A DNA stretch of 61,951 bases. It comes from Roseiarcus sp035656495 (GTDB lineage Bacteria > Pseudomonadota > Alphaproteobacteria > Rhizobiales > Beijerinckiaceae). The notes beneath the pieces were generated by a model, which searched no databases, had not been told where the DNA came from, and was given only the letters and a program-made list of their open reading frames with translations. The position numbers and the translations under genes are program-made. Position 1 is the stretch's first letter; each line of letters starts with the position of its first letter. Shown in pieces: positions 27,553-36,755 of the stretch. The stretch covers positions 1-61,951 of the forward strand of contig DASRSL010000115.1 in the NCBI GenBank assembly GCA_035656495.1. Direction: 5' to 3'.

Positions 27553-28830
27553 ATGACGAACGGATTCGGCCGACGAACACTCCTGGCCGTGGCGGCCGCG
27601 GCCGGCGGCCTTCTCTTCGCCGGGCAGGCGCTCGCGCAGAGCGCGGAATGCGCCCGCCTGCAGGCCGCCATCGCCGCTGCGCCGCGCGGCGGCGGGGGAG
27701 GCGCGGCAGCCGCGGCCGAGCGCCAGCGGGCGGAGCTGGCGAGCACCAACGCCTACGCCCGTTCGATCGGCTGCGACAACCAACGGTTCCTGTTCTTCGG
27801 CTCGGATCCGCCGCCGCAGTGCGGCGAAATCAGGGGCCGGATCGCCCGCATGCAGGCGAACCTCGCCGATCTCCAAGCGCGAGCGGGCGGCGGGCGGGGC
27901 GAGCTGATCGCCCGTTACAACGCCGAATGCGTCAACGCTCAGCGGGGTCCGGGCAATATCTTCGAGGCCCTGTTCGGCGGCGGGGCGAGGCAGGCGGCGA
28001 TCAATCCCGAGGAAATCCCTCCGGACCAGCAGCAACAGATGATCGAGAACTCGATCGAGAACGAAAAGAAGGGCGCGCATGTTTCGGCCGGCTCCTACGC
28101 GGTCTGCGTCCGCAGCTGCGACGGCAGCTTCTTCCCGGTCTCCTACTCCGGCGCCGGCAGCCGCTCCGACAGCCTGGAGGACGTCTGTCGCTCGCTTTGC
28201 CCGAGCGCCGAGGTGCAGCTCTATTCTTTCCCGTTGGGCGGCACGATCGACCAGGCGGTGTCGTCGACCGGCGAGCGCTACGTCGACATGCCCAACGCGC
28301 TCAAGTTCCAAGTGGGGTACGATCCGACCTGCTCCTGCCGCCGCAAAGGCGAAAGCTGGGCGCAGGCGCTCGCTTCCGCCGAGGCCAAATACGGCCACGA
28401 GTCGCGCGACATCCTGGTGACGCCGGAGAAGTCCCTCGAGCTGTCGCGGCCGATCCTGTCCAAGGTCGCCGCCGATCCGAAAGCGAAGCCGGGCAAGGCC
28501 AACGCCAAGGTTGTCGTCCCGGCGCCCGACGCCGCCTCCCCGCAAACCGCGGTCGACCCGTCGCAACCGAACATCGCCGCCTCCCAACCCGGCGCGAACC
28601 TCTCGCCTGCGGGAGCGGCCTCCCCATCCCCTGGCGCGGCGCTCGACGCCAACGGAGCCGACACGGCGCTCAGCGCCGCGGCGGCGGCGGTTAGCCGCGA
28701 GGCGTCCGGCATCGCCGGCGGGGTCGTTCAGAGTGGAACCGCCTTCGGCAAAGGCGACGGCCAGACTGTCACCGAAACCGGTCCGGACGGCGTCAGCCGG
28801 AAGGTGCGGATAGTCGCGCCAACGCTCTAG
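27553..28830 (+). CDS. DUF2865 domain-containing secreted protein
   Basis: A 425-residue exported protein. It has a signal peptide (LLAVAAAAGGLLFAGQALAQ), then a helical cysteine-containing region (CARLQAAIAAAP, SIGCDNQRFLFFG, PQCGEIRGRIARMQANL). The DUF2865 core has SAGSYAVCVRSCDGSFFPVS, VCRSLCPSAEVQLYSFPLGG and DPTCSCRRKGESWA; paired cysteines suggest disulfides. The C-terminal third is low-complexity A/P/S. Role unknown; typical of Hyphomicrobiales. Its 3' end overlaps the end of gltX on the other strand by 38 bases. Confidence 0.85.
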   Translation: MTNGFGRRTLLAVAAAAGGLLFAGQALAQSAECARLQAAIAAAPRGGGGGAAAAAERQRAELASTNAYARSIGCDNQRFLFFGSDPPPQCGEIRGRIARMQANLADLQARAGGGRGELIARYNAECVNAQRGPGNIFEALFGGGARQAAINPEEIPPDQQQQMIENSIENEKKGAHVSAGSYAVCVRSCDGSFFPVSYSGAGSRSDSLEDVCRSLCPSAEVQLYSFPLGGTIDQAVSSTGERYVDMPNALKFQVGYDPTCSCRRKGESWAQALASAEAKYGHESRDILVTPEKSLELSRPILSKVAADPKAKPGKANAKVVVPAPDAASPQTAVDPSQPNIAASQPGANLSPAGAASPSPGAALDANGADTALSAAAAAVSREASGIAGGVVQSGTAFGKGDGQTVTETGPDGVSRKVRIVAPTL

Positions 28831-30142
28831 CGCGCCCGATCAGCGGCAACAGCGCGGCGAGCTCCGGTCCCGCCGAGCGGCCGGTCAGCGCCAGCCGCAG
28901 CGGATGATAGAGGTCCCGGCCTTTGCGGCCGGTCAGCGCTTTAATGTCGTTTGTCCAGGCGGCCCAGGTCGATCCGTCCCACGCCCCTTCCGGAAGGCGC
29001 GAGGCCGCCAGGTCGAGATAGGCGCGGTCCTCGACGACCGGCGCGACGTCGCCCTGGACTACAAGCCACCAGACTGCCGCATCGGCGAGGCGGGAGAGGT
29101 TGCCACGTACCGCGAGCCAGAAGGCCTCCGCCTTCGGCCCCGCGACGCCGATTGCGGCAAGCCGGTCGGCGGCCGCCGCATAGGAGGTCTGGTGGATGAC
29201 GCGCGCCGAAAGCGCTTCGAGCTCGGCCTCGTCGAAGCGCGCGGCGCCGTGCGACAGACGCCTGAGGTCGACGAGGTTTGCGAGCTCGTCGAGCGAGGCG
29301 ACCGGACGCACCGCCTCTGCCGAGCCCACGAGAACCGCCAGCGCCGCGACGGCCAGCGCTTCGACTCCCTTGTCGCGAAGGGAGGCGATCGACAGGGCGC
29401 CGGTGCGCTTCGACAGTCCCTCGCCGCCCGAGCCGGTCAGCAGATTGTGATGTCCGAAGCGAGGCGCGGCGCCCGCGAGCGCCTCGAAAATCTGGATCTG
29501 CACCGCGGTGTTGGTTACGTGGTCCTCGCCGCGGATGACGTCGGTGACGCCGAAATCGATGTCGTCGACCACCGACGGCAGCGTGTAGAGATAGGTTCGG
29601 TCCTCGCGACGCAGCACCGGATCCGAGAGCGAGGCGCAGTCGATGTGGCTCTCGCCCCGCACCAGGTCGTCCCAGCGCACGGTCGTCGGCTCGAGCTTGA
29701 ACCGCCAGTGCGGCCTGCGGCCGGAGCCTTCGAGCGCGGCGCGGTCGGCGTCGGTCAGGCGCAGAGCGGCGCGGTCGTAGACCGGCGGACGGCCGCGGCT
29801 CTGCTGTCGCTTGCGGCGGCGGTCGAGCTCCTCGGCCGTCTCATAGGCCGGATAGAGGCGGCCCTGGGTTTTGAGCTTTTCCGTCGCCGTGTCATAAGCC
29901 GAGATGCGCTCCGACTGGCGGCGAACAAGGTCGGGCTTCACGCCGAGCCAGGCGAGATCCTCCTCGATCGATGCGGCGTATTCGGCCCTCGACCGCTCGC
30001 AGTCGGTGTCGTCGAAGCGCAGGATGAACGTTCCGCCGCTGCGGCGGGCGTAGAGCCAGTTCAGGAGCGCGGTGCGGGCGTTGCCGATATGGATGCGCCC
30101 GGTCGGCGAGGGAGCAAAACGGACGATCGGGGCCGAATTCAT
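28793..30142 (-). CDS. gltX: Glutamate--tRNA ligase (GluRS)
   Basis: A 449-residue class I aminoacyl-tRNA synthetase. RFAPSPTGRIHIGNARTALL holds the HIGH-type motif (HIGN), LRFDDTDCERS follows, and the KMSKS-type loop is GLSKRTGALS. VIRGEDHVTNTAVQIQIFEA is another GluRS signature. Alphaproteobacteria often carry two GluRS; this shorter type commonly also charges tRNA-Gln or is specialised. A short N-terminus and ATG 30142 agree with relatives. tRNA-Glu is 4.5 kb away on the same strand. Confidence 0.94.
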   Translation of the reverse strand: MNSAPIVRFAPSPTGRIHIGNARTALLNWLYARRSGGTFILRFDDTDCERSRAEYAASIEEDLAWLGVKPDLVRRQSERISAYDTATEKLKTQGRLYPAYETAEELDRRRKRQQSRGRPPVYDRAALRLTDADRAALEGSGRRPHWRFKLEPTTVRWDDLVRGESHIDCASLSDPVLRREDRTYLYTLPSVVDDIDFGVTDVIRGEDHVTNTAVQIQIFEALAGAAPRFGHHNLLTGSGGEGLSKRTGALSIASLRDKGVEALAVAALAVLVGSAEAVRPVASLDELANLVDLRRLSHGAARFDEAELEALSARVIHQTSYAAAADRLAAIGVAGPKAEAFWLAVRGNLSRLADAAVWWLVVQGDVAPVVEDRAYLDLAASRLPEGAWDGSTWAAWTNDIKALTGRKGRDLYHPLRLALTGRSAGPELAALLPLIGRARALARLSAPSG

Positions 30143-30181
30143 GCGCCTTCATAGAAGCGTCGCGGGGCGCCAGCAATATTG

Positions 30182-30210
30182 TTGGCGTCGATTCGCGAAA
30201 CGAGTACAAT
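30182..30210 (+). promoter_or_regulatory. Promoter of the glycosyltransferase gene
   Basis: TTGGCG (30182-30187) and TACAAT (30205-30210) are separated by 17 bases. The -10 box ends six bases before the ATG at 30217, so the predicted transcript starts at or next to the start codon (leaderless). Confidence 0.55.
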
Positions 30211-30216
30211 GAAAAC

Positions 30217-31377
30217 ATGACGATCAGCGCGTTAGCCGCCGGGATCTGCGTCTCGAGCGGAGGAATTCATGCTCTCAGCGTCGCGTTGGCGCTCCCTCGA
30301 TGCGTTCGACGCAACCGCAAGAGGACCCCAGTGCCGGAAAACGCCCCCTCCGTCACGATCGTGCAGCCGCTCTGCGGCGTCGAGATCTTTACGCGGGAAA
30401 CCCTACGCTCGATTTTTGCGCTCGACTATCCGGACTACGAGATCATTTTCTGCCTGGCGAACGCCGACGACCCGATCGCCCCTCTGGTTCGCGGCGCGAT
30501 TGCTTCCCATCCCGGGCGCCCGGCGCGGCTTCTGATCGGCGACGATCGGATCAGCGCCAATCCCAAGCTCAACAATGTGGTGAAGGGCTGGAAGGCGGCG
30601 CGGCACGAATGGGTGATCATCGCCGACTCCAACGTCCTGATGCCTCCGGACTACATCCAGCGGCTGCTCGAGCGGTGGCGGCCCAACTCCGGCATCGTCT
30701 GCGCGCCTCCGATCGGCTCGCAGCCGGAATCGTTCGCCGCGGAGATCGAATGCGCCTTCCTCAACACCTACGAGGCGCGCTGGCAATATGCGGCGGAGGG
30801 CGCCGGGTTCGGTTTTGCGCAAGGCAAGACGATGCTTTGGCGCCGCGACATCCTCGAGGCCGGCGGCGGCGTCGAGGCTCTGGGGGCCGAGATCGCCGAG
30901 GATGCGGCGTCGACGAAACTCGTCCATGCCCAGGGCCTGGACGCCCATCTCGTCGCTGAGCCCTTCCAGCAGCCCCTCGGCGCTCGCAAACTGAAAGACG
31001 TCTGGTCGCGCCAGCTGCGCTGGGCGCGCCTCAGGCGAGCGACCTTCCCGACGCATTTCGCTCCGGAAATCCTGACGACCGGACTGTTGACGATCGTCGC
31101 GGCCGCTTTTGCCGCGCCCGAGTTCGGGATCAGCGCCTGGTCGAGCGTAGCGCTCGCCGCGCTGTTCTGGTACGCCCTCGAGGCGCTGCTCGCGTCGGCC
31201 GCGGGCTGGCCGCTCAGCTGGCGGAGCCTGCCGGCCTGGATGATTCGCGACCTGCTGCTCCCCGTCCTATGGGGCGAAGGCTGGACCGGCGACAGCTTCG
31301 TTTGGCGCGGCAACGCCATGAGCGTCGACGAAGCAGAGCTGAGCGAAGCCGCCTCTGGGCCGCCTCCTCGTATGTGA
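30217..31377 (+). CDS. GT21-like glycosyltransferase (ceramide glucosyltransferase type)
   Basis: A 386-residue membrane-associated GT-A enzyme. An N-terminal hydrophobic helix is followed by VTIVQPLCGVEIFTRETLRS and LDYPDYEIIFCLAN, typical of GT21; D-x-D-like IADSNVLMPPDYI; the EDAAS acceptor region; and the RQLRWARLRR version of the Q/R-x-x-R-W motif. Two or three C-terminal helices follow. Relatives transfer sugar to ceramide, diacylglycerol or hopanoid-type lipids. The lipid acceptor here is unknown. It is divergent from gltX with 74 bases between. Confidence 0.82.
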   Translation: MTISALAAGICVSSGGIHALSVALALPRCVRRNRKRTPVPENAPSVTIVQPLCGVEIFTRETLRSIFALDYPDYEIIFCLANADDPIAPLVRGAIASHPGRPARLLIGDDRISANPKLNNVVKGWKAARHEWVIIADSNVLMPPDYIQRLLERWRPNSGIVCAPPIGSQPESFAAEIECAFLNTYEARWQYAAEGAGFGFAQGKTMLWRRDILEAGGGVEALGAEIAEDAASTKLVHAQGLDAHLVAEPFQQPLGARKLKDVWSRQLRWARLRRATFPTHFAPEILTTGLLTIVAAAFAAPEFGISAWSSVALAALFWYALEALLASAAGWPLSWRSLPAWMIRDLLLPVLWGEGWTGDSFVWRGNAMSVDEAELSEAASGPPPRM

Positions 31378-31545
31378 CCGCCGCAGGCAAATTTGCGGCG
31401 CCGATGCGATAGGGCCAAAATTCCGCTCTAGTCGCAGTCTAAACAACCGTTCGCGCCGCCTGCGAGAAGGGTCTGCCGCGTCAAAGGGCCGCGGTGGAAC
31501 ATCGGTCAAAACACGATACCTTGCGGGTGGGAGGAGGCAGGAGCG

Positions 31546-31797
31546 ATGCAGTCGCAAAGCGATGACGTAAGGGTGCGCGTCCTCAACGCTCTCCACTGGG
31601 ATTACGCGGTTCCGCGCCACCGGTTGAACGTCGAAGTCGAGAACGGTTGGGTGACGATGTCCGGGCAGGTCGATCTGCCTTATCAGCGTTCCTGCGCCGA
31701 ATCCGACGCGCGCAAGGTTCCGGGCGTCATTGGGGTGATCAATCGCATACAACTCGCACGACGCGATGCGGAAGCGGCTCTCGCCGCCCGGCACTGA
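31546..31797 (+). CDS. BON-domain protein
   Basis: An 83-residue protein consisting of one BON domain: DDVRVRVLNALHWDYAVP, LNVEVENGWVTMSGQVDLPY and VPGVIGVINRIQL match the alpha-beta-beta-alpha-beta pattern with the conserved V-x-G-x-V strand. No signal peptide, so probably cytoplasmic. BON domains bind phospholipid or small ligands. A strong GGGAGGAGGCAGGAG ribosome site precedes ATG 31546. Confidence 0.82.
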   Translation: MQSQSDDVRVRVLNALHWDYAVPRHRLNVEVENGWVTMSGQVDLPYQRSCAESDARKVPGVIGVINRIQLARRDAEAALAARH

Positions 31798-31821
31798 GCG
31801 AGAGGCGGGGCAGTGGAGCGC

Positions 31822-32613
31822 TCAAACCGTCTTCAACATGCCCCCGTCGACAAAATAGGTCGAGCCGACCGAATAGCTTGCGCGTTCGGAGCACAGGAAA
31901 ACGAAGAAGTTCGCCAGCTCCTGCGGCGTGGCGAAGCGCTTGATCGCCGCGTTCTCGCGCGCGACGCCGTCGAGGTAGGCCTGCCAGTCGCCGCCCTTGT
32001 CCGCGGTAAGCTGCTTTGCGGTCTTGATCCAGTCGGGCGTGAGGATGAGGCCCGGATTCACGCAATTGACACGGATGTTGTCTCCCACGAGTTCCGTGGC
32101 GAGACACTTTGAGAACATCATCAGCGCCGCCTTGGTCGTGTTGTAGATCGGCTCATACCATAGCGGCTGGACGGCGCAGATCGAGGCGTTGTGCAGGATC
32201 ACGCCGCCTCCGCGCGCCCGCATGAGAGGCGCGAGGCCGCGCGCGAGCCGAACCGCCGCCATCACGTGCAGGTCCCAGTAGGCCTGCCACTTCTCGTCCG
32301 GCGCCTCCATCACCGTCTCATTGCTGCCGGTGCCGGCGTTGTTGATGAGAATGTCCGCCCCGCCGTAAGCCTGTCTGACCGCGGCGATCAGCGCGTCGGT
32401 CCCCTCGCGGGTCGCGACGTCGCAGGCGACCGCCTCTGCGCGAACGCGATACTGCCCGGCGATGCGCTTTGCCTCGTCCAGGACGCGCTCAGCGCCGCGG
32501 GCGGCCAGAGCAAGATTGACGCCCTCGGCCGCGAGCCCCTCGGCGATCGCAAGCCCGATGCCGACGCTGCCTCCGGTGACGACGGCGACCTTGTTCTTGA
32601 GCCCCAGGTCCAT
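31822..32613 (-). CDS. SDR family oxidoreductase (polyol operon, third SDR)
   Basis: A 263-residue classical short-chain dehydrogenase. The cofactor loop TGGSVGIGLA is at residues 12-21, followed by NNAGTG, and the catalytic set is serine in HNASICAV and Y-x-x-x-K in YNTTK. The C-terminus YFVDGGMLKTV is standard. It is the last gene of the smo/mtl operon, 11 bases after the previous SDR. It probably oxidises a sugar, polyol or aldonate hydroxyl with NAD(P). Exact substrate unknown. Confidence 0.85.
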   Translation of the reverse strand: MDLGLKNKVAVVTGGSVGIGLAIAEGLAAEGVNLALAARGAERVLDEAKRIAGQYRVRAEAVACDVATREGTDALIAAVRQAYGGADILINNAGTGSNETVMEAPDEKWQAYWDLHVMAAVRLARGLAPLMRARGGGVILHNASICAVQPLWYEPIYNTTKAALMMFSKCLATELVGDNIRVNCVNPGLILTPDWIKTAKQLTADKGGDWQAYLDGVARENAAIKRFATPQELANFFVFLCSERASYSVGSTYFVDGGMLKTV

Positions 32614-32624
32614 GATCTCCCCTT

Positions 32625-33395
32625 TCACCAGCAGATGTAGCCGCCGTCCGCCAGCACGATCGAGCCGGTCATCAGGCTCGCGGCGTCGGAGGCCAGAAAC
32701 AGCACGACCGCCGCGATCTCGTCTGGCTCACCCATGCGAGCCATCGGCGTGCCTTCCATCCAGACGTCGAACATCGCCTTGTTGGCCTTGTCGCGCGCGG
32801 TCAGCGGCGTGTTGACGTAGGTCGGCGCGACCGCGTTGACCCGGACGCCGCGCGCGGCCCATTCTGCCGCAAGCGATTTCGTCAGGTGATGGACGCCGGC
32901 CTTGGCGGCGTTGTAACTGGCCTGCGCCTGCGGCTTGTTGACGATGATCCCGGACATCGAGCCGACATTGACGATCGAGCCGCGCCCGGCCGCCAGCATC
33001 GGCCTGCCGAACGCGCGACAGCACCAGAAGACGCCGTTGAGATTGACGTCGAGGACGTCGAGCCAGTCATGGTCCGTCCCGTCCTCGGCCGGAAACGCGC
33101 GCACGATGCCGGCGTTGCAGACGAGGATATCGACGCGCCCTTTTTCCGCCACCACACGCTCCGCCGCCGCGTCGACCGCGGCCGAGTTGGTCACGTCGAC
33201 GTCGATGACGTCAGTTGCATACCCCAGCGCTTGCATCGCGGCCTGCGCCGCCGCCGCGGCCTTGGCGTTGCGGTCGGCGATATAGACATGGGCGCCCGCC
33301 TCGGCGAGCGCCTCGACGCAGGCGAGCCCGATCCCCTGCCCGCCGCCCGTCACAGCCGCGACGCGTCCCTTGAGGTTGAAGCGATCGAGATACAT
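32625..33395 (-). CDS. SDR family oxidoreductase (polyol operon, second SDR)
   Basis: A 256-residue classical SDR: TGGGQGIGLA cofactor loop, CNAGIVRAFP, serine in NVGSMSG and active-site YNAAK; the C-terminus is VLADGGYICW. It resembles the GolD / D-threitol or galactitol dehydrogenase group by the DRFNLKGRVAAVTGG opening, but assignment is tentative. It lies between smoS (14 bases upstream) and the third SDR (11 bases downstream). Confidence 0.85.
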   Translation of the reverse strand: MYLDRFNLKGRVAAVTGGGQGIGLACVEALAEAGAHVYIADRNAKAAAAAQAAMQALGYATDVIDVDVTNSAAVDAAAERVVAEKGRVDILVCNAGIVRAFPAEDGTDHDWLDVLDVNLNGVFWCCRAFGRPMLAAGRGSIVNVGSMSGIIVNKPQAQASYNAAKAGVHHLTKSLAAEWAARGVRVNAVAPTYVNTPLTARDKANKAMFDVWMEGTPMARMGEPDEIAAVVLFLASDAASLMTGSIVLADGGYICW

Positions 33396-33409
33396 GGTGG
33401 AGGCCGGGA

Positions 33410-34180
33410 TCAGCTCATCCAATTGCCGCCGTCGACGTTGAGCGTCTGCGCAACGACATAATCGCTTTCGGACGAAGCGAGGAACACCGCGGCTCCGCCG
33501 TAATCTTCCGGCCGTCCCATGCGTCCCAACGGCACTGCCTCGCCGACGAGTCGCTTCTTCTCGCCGAGCGGACGATGCTCATACTTGGCGAACAGGGAAT
33601 CGACGTGGTCCCACATCGGCGTGTCGACCACGCCGGGCGCGATTCCGTTGACGTTGATGCGGTGCTTGATGAGATCGAGTCCGGCCGACTGCGTGATGCT
33701 GATGACCGTCGCCTTGGTGGCGCAGTAAATGGACACCAACGCCTCGCCCCGCCGTCCGGCCTGCGAAGCCATGTTGATGACCTTGCCGCCTTGGCCTCGC
33801 GCGATCATGCGCTTGGCGACCGCCTGCAAAGTGAAGAAGAGGCCTTTCACGTTGACCGCGAACAGCTTGTCGTAGCTCTCCTCCGTCACCTCGACGATCG
33901 GCGCCATGTCGAACACGGCGGCGTTGTTGACGAGAATATCGATCCCGCCCCAGCGGGAGACGACGCTGTCGACCGCCGCGTCGATTGACGCGGTCTTGGT
34001 CACGTCCAGCGCAATTGCGAAGGCCCTTACCCCGTGACGCGCCGCGGTTTCGTGCGCCTCGGCGAAATTGACGTCTGCGACGGCCACCCGCGCGCCTTCG
34101 GCGACATACCGATCGACGATCGCCGCCCCGATGCCGCGCGCCCCCCCGGTGACGATGGCAGTCTTGTCTTTGAGCTTCAT
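33410..34180 (-). CDS. smoS: Sorbitol dehydrogenase (L-iditol 2-dehydrogenase), SmoS-type SDR
   Basis: A 256-residue SDR closely resembling SmoS: KLKDKTAIVTGGARGIGAAI, VNNAAVFDMAPIVEVTEESY, INMASQAGRRGEALVSIYCA with Y-C-A-T-K, and a GVVDTPMWDHVDSLFA segment typical of sorbitol dehydrogenases. It converts sorbitol to fructose (and galactitol to tagatose in relatives) with NAD. It follows mtlK by 27 bases in the transporter operon, supporting a hexitol substrate. ATG 34180 is used. Confidence 0.88.
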   Translation of the reverse strand: MKLKDKTAIVTGGARGIGAAIVDRYVAEGARVAVADVNFAEAHETAARHGVRAFAIALDVTKTASIDAAVDSVVSRWGGIDILVNNAAVFDMAPIVEVTEESYDKLFAVNVKGLFFTLQAVAKRMIARGQGGKVINMASQAGRRGEALVSIYCATKATVISITQSAGLDLIKHRINVNGIAPGVVDTPMWDHVDSLFAKYEHRPLGEKKRLVGEAVPLGRMGRPEDYGGAAVFLASSESDYVVAQTLNVDGGNWMS

Positions 34181-34207
34181 CAAGCTCTCCTCTTTGGCGT
34201 CCGCGGC

Positions 34208-35686
34208 TTACGCCCCTTCGGCGAGATAGCCGGCGACCGTCGCCCGCACCCCGCGCGTCCACAGCGAGGAGAGCGCGTCCGAGAACGCGCCGACATAGAT
34301 GGGGTTTTCGGCGAGCTCGCCGAAAATATCATGCATGGCGAGGAATGCGCGCGGATCCCCGCGTGCGGGCCTCGCGGCCGCCTGCAGGCGGTCCCAGCTC
34401 GGATCGTTCGGCGGGATGGTCTTGCCGCTCTCCGATTCGCCGTAGCAGTAACGGCACCACATCGCCGAGACGAGCGCGAGGCCCTTGACGCTCGCCCCGA
34501 CCGCCAGGCGATCCCTGACCGTCGGCAGAATGAACTTCGGCTGCCGGTTCGATCCGTCGAGGCAGAGGCGCGAGATCGTGTCGCCGATCTTCGGATTGGC
34601 GAAGCGCTCGGCGACCTTCCTGCGATAGGCTTCGAGATCGACGCGAGGCGGCGGCGGAACGACCGGTATGATCTCGCGCCGGGTCAGCGTCTCGAGGAAG
34701 GTCGCAATCTGCTGATCCTCTATCGCCTCGTGCACGAAATGGATGTCGAGGATCCCGGCCGGATAGGCGATGGCCGCATGCCCGCCGTTGAGGATGCGGA
34801 TCTTCATCAATTCGTAGGGCGCGACATCGGAGGTGAAGGTGACGCCCGCCTTCTCGAGAGCCGGCCGGCCGGACGGGAATTTGTCCTCCACCACCCATTG
34901 GCGGAACTCCTCGCAAAACACCGGCCAGTTGTCCTCGACGCCATAGGTGTCGCGAAGGATGGCGCGCTCGCGGTCGGTCGTCGCGGGGGTGATGCGGTCG
35001 ACCATGGAATTGGGGAAGGCGACGTTCGTCCGAATCCATGTGGCGAGTTCCGGATCGGACAAATCCGCCAGCCCGGCGACAGCGTTCTCCGTGACATGGC
35101 CGTTGCCGGGAATGTTGTCGCACGACATCACGGTGAAGGGCGAGACGCCAGCGGATCGGCGGCGCTTCAGGCCCGCGGCGATCAGGCCGAACGCCGTCTT
35201 CGGCGCCTCCGCGTGCTTCGCGTCATGGACGATGTCGGGATGGGTCGGGTCGAAACGTTGGGTGGCCGGCGAAATGAAATAGCCGCCTTCGGTCACGGTG
35301 AGCGAGACGATGCGGATTTCCGGCCGCGCTAGCGCGGCGAGCATCGCCTCGACGTCGAAGGGCTTGATGAAGTCGATCATCGCGCCGGTCACCCGCATCG
35401 TGGTTGCGCGGGCCTCCTGCGCGACGACCGTCGAAAGCCAGTCCTGCGCCTCGAGCTTTGCACGCATGTCGAGGTCGGGCTCTCGCACGCCCGCGCCGAC
35501 GATCGCCCACTCGCGGTCGACCCCCAGGTTGAAAAGATCGTCGAGATAGACAGCCTGATGGGCGCGGTGAAAGTTGCCGACCCCGATATGGACGATGCCC
35601 GCTTTGAGATCGGACCGCGCGTAGTTGGGCTTGCCGACGCCCGGCGGAAATTGGGCGAGGGCGGCCGATGAGAGTTTGACGCTCAT
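34208..35686 (-). CDS. mtlK: Mannitol 2-dehydrogenase (long-chain polyol dehydrogenase)
   Basis: A 492-residue long-chain, zinc-independent mannitol dehydrogenase. GIVHIGVGNFHRAHQAVYLD is the N-terminal NAD site; VSLTVTEGGY, CDNIPGNGHVTENAVAG and NSMVDRITPATT are family hallmarks; the catalytic lysine lies in KIRILNGGHAAIAY. It oxidises D-mannitol (also arabitol or sorbitol in relatives) to fructose. The frame is open much further upstream, but ATG 35686 matches the family start. It lies 44 bases after smoK. Confidence 0.93.
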   Translation of the reverse strand: MSVKLSSAALAQFPPGVGKPNYARSDLKAGIVHIGVGNFHRAHQAVYLDDLFNLGVDREWAIVGAGVREPDLDMRAKLEAQDWLSTVVAQEARATTMRVTGAMIDFIKPFDVEAMLAALARPEIRIVSLTVTEGGYFISPATQRFDPTHPDIVHDAKHAEAPKTAFGLIAAGLKRRRSAGVSPFTVMSCDNIPGNGHVTENAVAGLADLSDPELATWIRTNVAFPNSMVDRITPATTDRERAILRDTYGVEDNWPVFCEEFRQWVVEDKFPSGRPALEKAGVTFTSDVAPYELMKIRILNGGHAAIAYPAGILDIHFVHEAIEDQQIATFLETLTRREIIPVVPPPPRVDLEAYRRKVAERFANPKIGDTISRLCLDGSNRQPKFILPTVRDRLAVGASVKGLALVSAMWCRYCYGESESGKTIPPNDPSWDRLQAAARPARGDPRAFLAMHDIFGELAENPIYVGAFSDALSSLWTRGVRATVAGYLAEGA

Positions 35687-35730
35687 GATTTCCCGTCCAA
35701 TGATATCGCGCTGCCAGGCTGCGCGCGCCG

Positions 35731-36732
35731 TCAGTTGATGCGCCTGCCGTCCTTGTCGAACTTGTGGAGGTTCGCCTCGCGCGGGGTGACGAAAATCCGC
35801 TGGTCCGGCTTCAACGGCGCCTCGCCCTCGAGCCGCAGCGTCAGCGCGCCGATGCCGTCGGCGTCGGCATGGACGAAAGTGTCGGAGCCCAGATGTTCGG
35901 CGAGCCGCACGGTCGCCGGCCACTCGCCCGCAGTGGTGGAAACGTCGGCGTGCTCGGGCCGGATGCCGATCGTCGCCGCGCCTCGCTTTTCTGCGAGCGC
36001 TCCCCTGATCAGGTTCATCGTCGGCGAGCCGATGAAGCCCGCGACGAACAGGCCGTTCGGCCGATTGTAGAGATCGAGCGGCGAGCCGACCTGGGCGACC
36101 GAGCCCCGGTCCAACACAACGATCTTGTCGGCCATGGTCATCGCCTCGACCTGGTCGTGGGTGACATAGATCATCGTCGTCGCCAGCGCGTTGTGCAGTT
36201 CGCCGATTTCGACCCGCATCTGGACGCGCAGCGCCGCGTCGAGGTTCGACAGCGGCTCGTCGAACAGGAAGGCCTTCGGTTCGCGCACGATGGCGCGGCC
36301 GATGGCGACGCGTTGTCTTTGGCCGCCGGAGAGCTGGCGCGGCTTGCGGTCGAGATAGTCGGTGAGGTTCAAGGTCGACGCGGCCTTGCGGACCTTCTGG
36401 TCGATCGCCGCGGCTTTCTCCCCTGCCATCTTGAGGGCGAAGGCGATGTTGCCACGCACGCTCATGTGCGGATAAAGCGCATAGGACTGGAACACCATCG
36501 CCAGCCCCCGCTTCGATGGGCCGACGTTGGTGGCGTCCTTGCCGTCGATGAGGACCGCCCCCGACGTCACGTCCTCGAGTCCGGCGATGAGTCGCAGAAG
36601 GGTCGACTTGCCGCATCCCGAAGGCCCGACGAACACCGCGAACTCGCCGTTCTTGATGTCGAGATCGACATTGTTGATCACGTTGATGGCGCCGAACGAC
36701 TTCTTGACCGACTTGAGTTGGATGCTGCCCAT
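35731..36732 (-). CDS. smoK: Sorbitol/mannitol ABC transporter ATP-binding protein (MalK type)
   Basis: A 333-residue CUT1-class ATPase. Walker A is GPSGCGKST, signature LSGGQRQRVAIGRAI, Walker B LFDEPLSNLDAALR, switch histidine in YVTHDQVEAMT. The C-terminal 100 residues form the MalK-like regulatory domain (IGIRPEH, RIFVTPREANLHKFD). ATG 36732 (MGSIQLKSVKKSFGAI) is 23 bases after smoG. It powers import by SmoFG. Confidence 0.95.
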   Translation of the reverse strand: MGSIQLKSVKKSFGAINVINNVDLDIKNGEFAVFVGPSGCGKSTLLRLIAGLEDVTSGAVLIDGKDATNVGPSKRGLAMVFQSYALYPHMSVRGNIAFALKMAGEKAAAIDQKVRKAASTLNLTDYLDRKPRQLSGGQRQRVAIGRAIVREPKAFLFDEPLSNLDAALRVQMRVEIGELHNALATTMIYVTHDQVEAMTMADKIVVLDRGSVAQVGSPLDLYNRPNGLFVAGFIGSPTMNLIRGALAEKRGAATIGIRPEHADVSTTAGEWPATVRLAEHLGSDTFVHADADGIGALTLRLEGEAPLKPDQRIFVTPREANLHKFDKDGRRIN

Positions 36733-36755
36733 GGTCGCATTCTCCCTTTGCCGGC

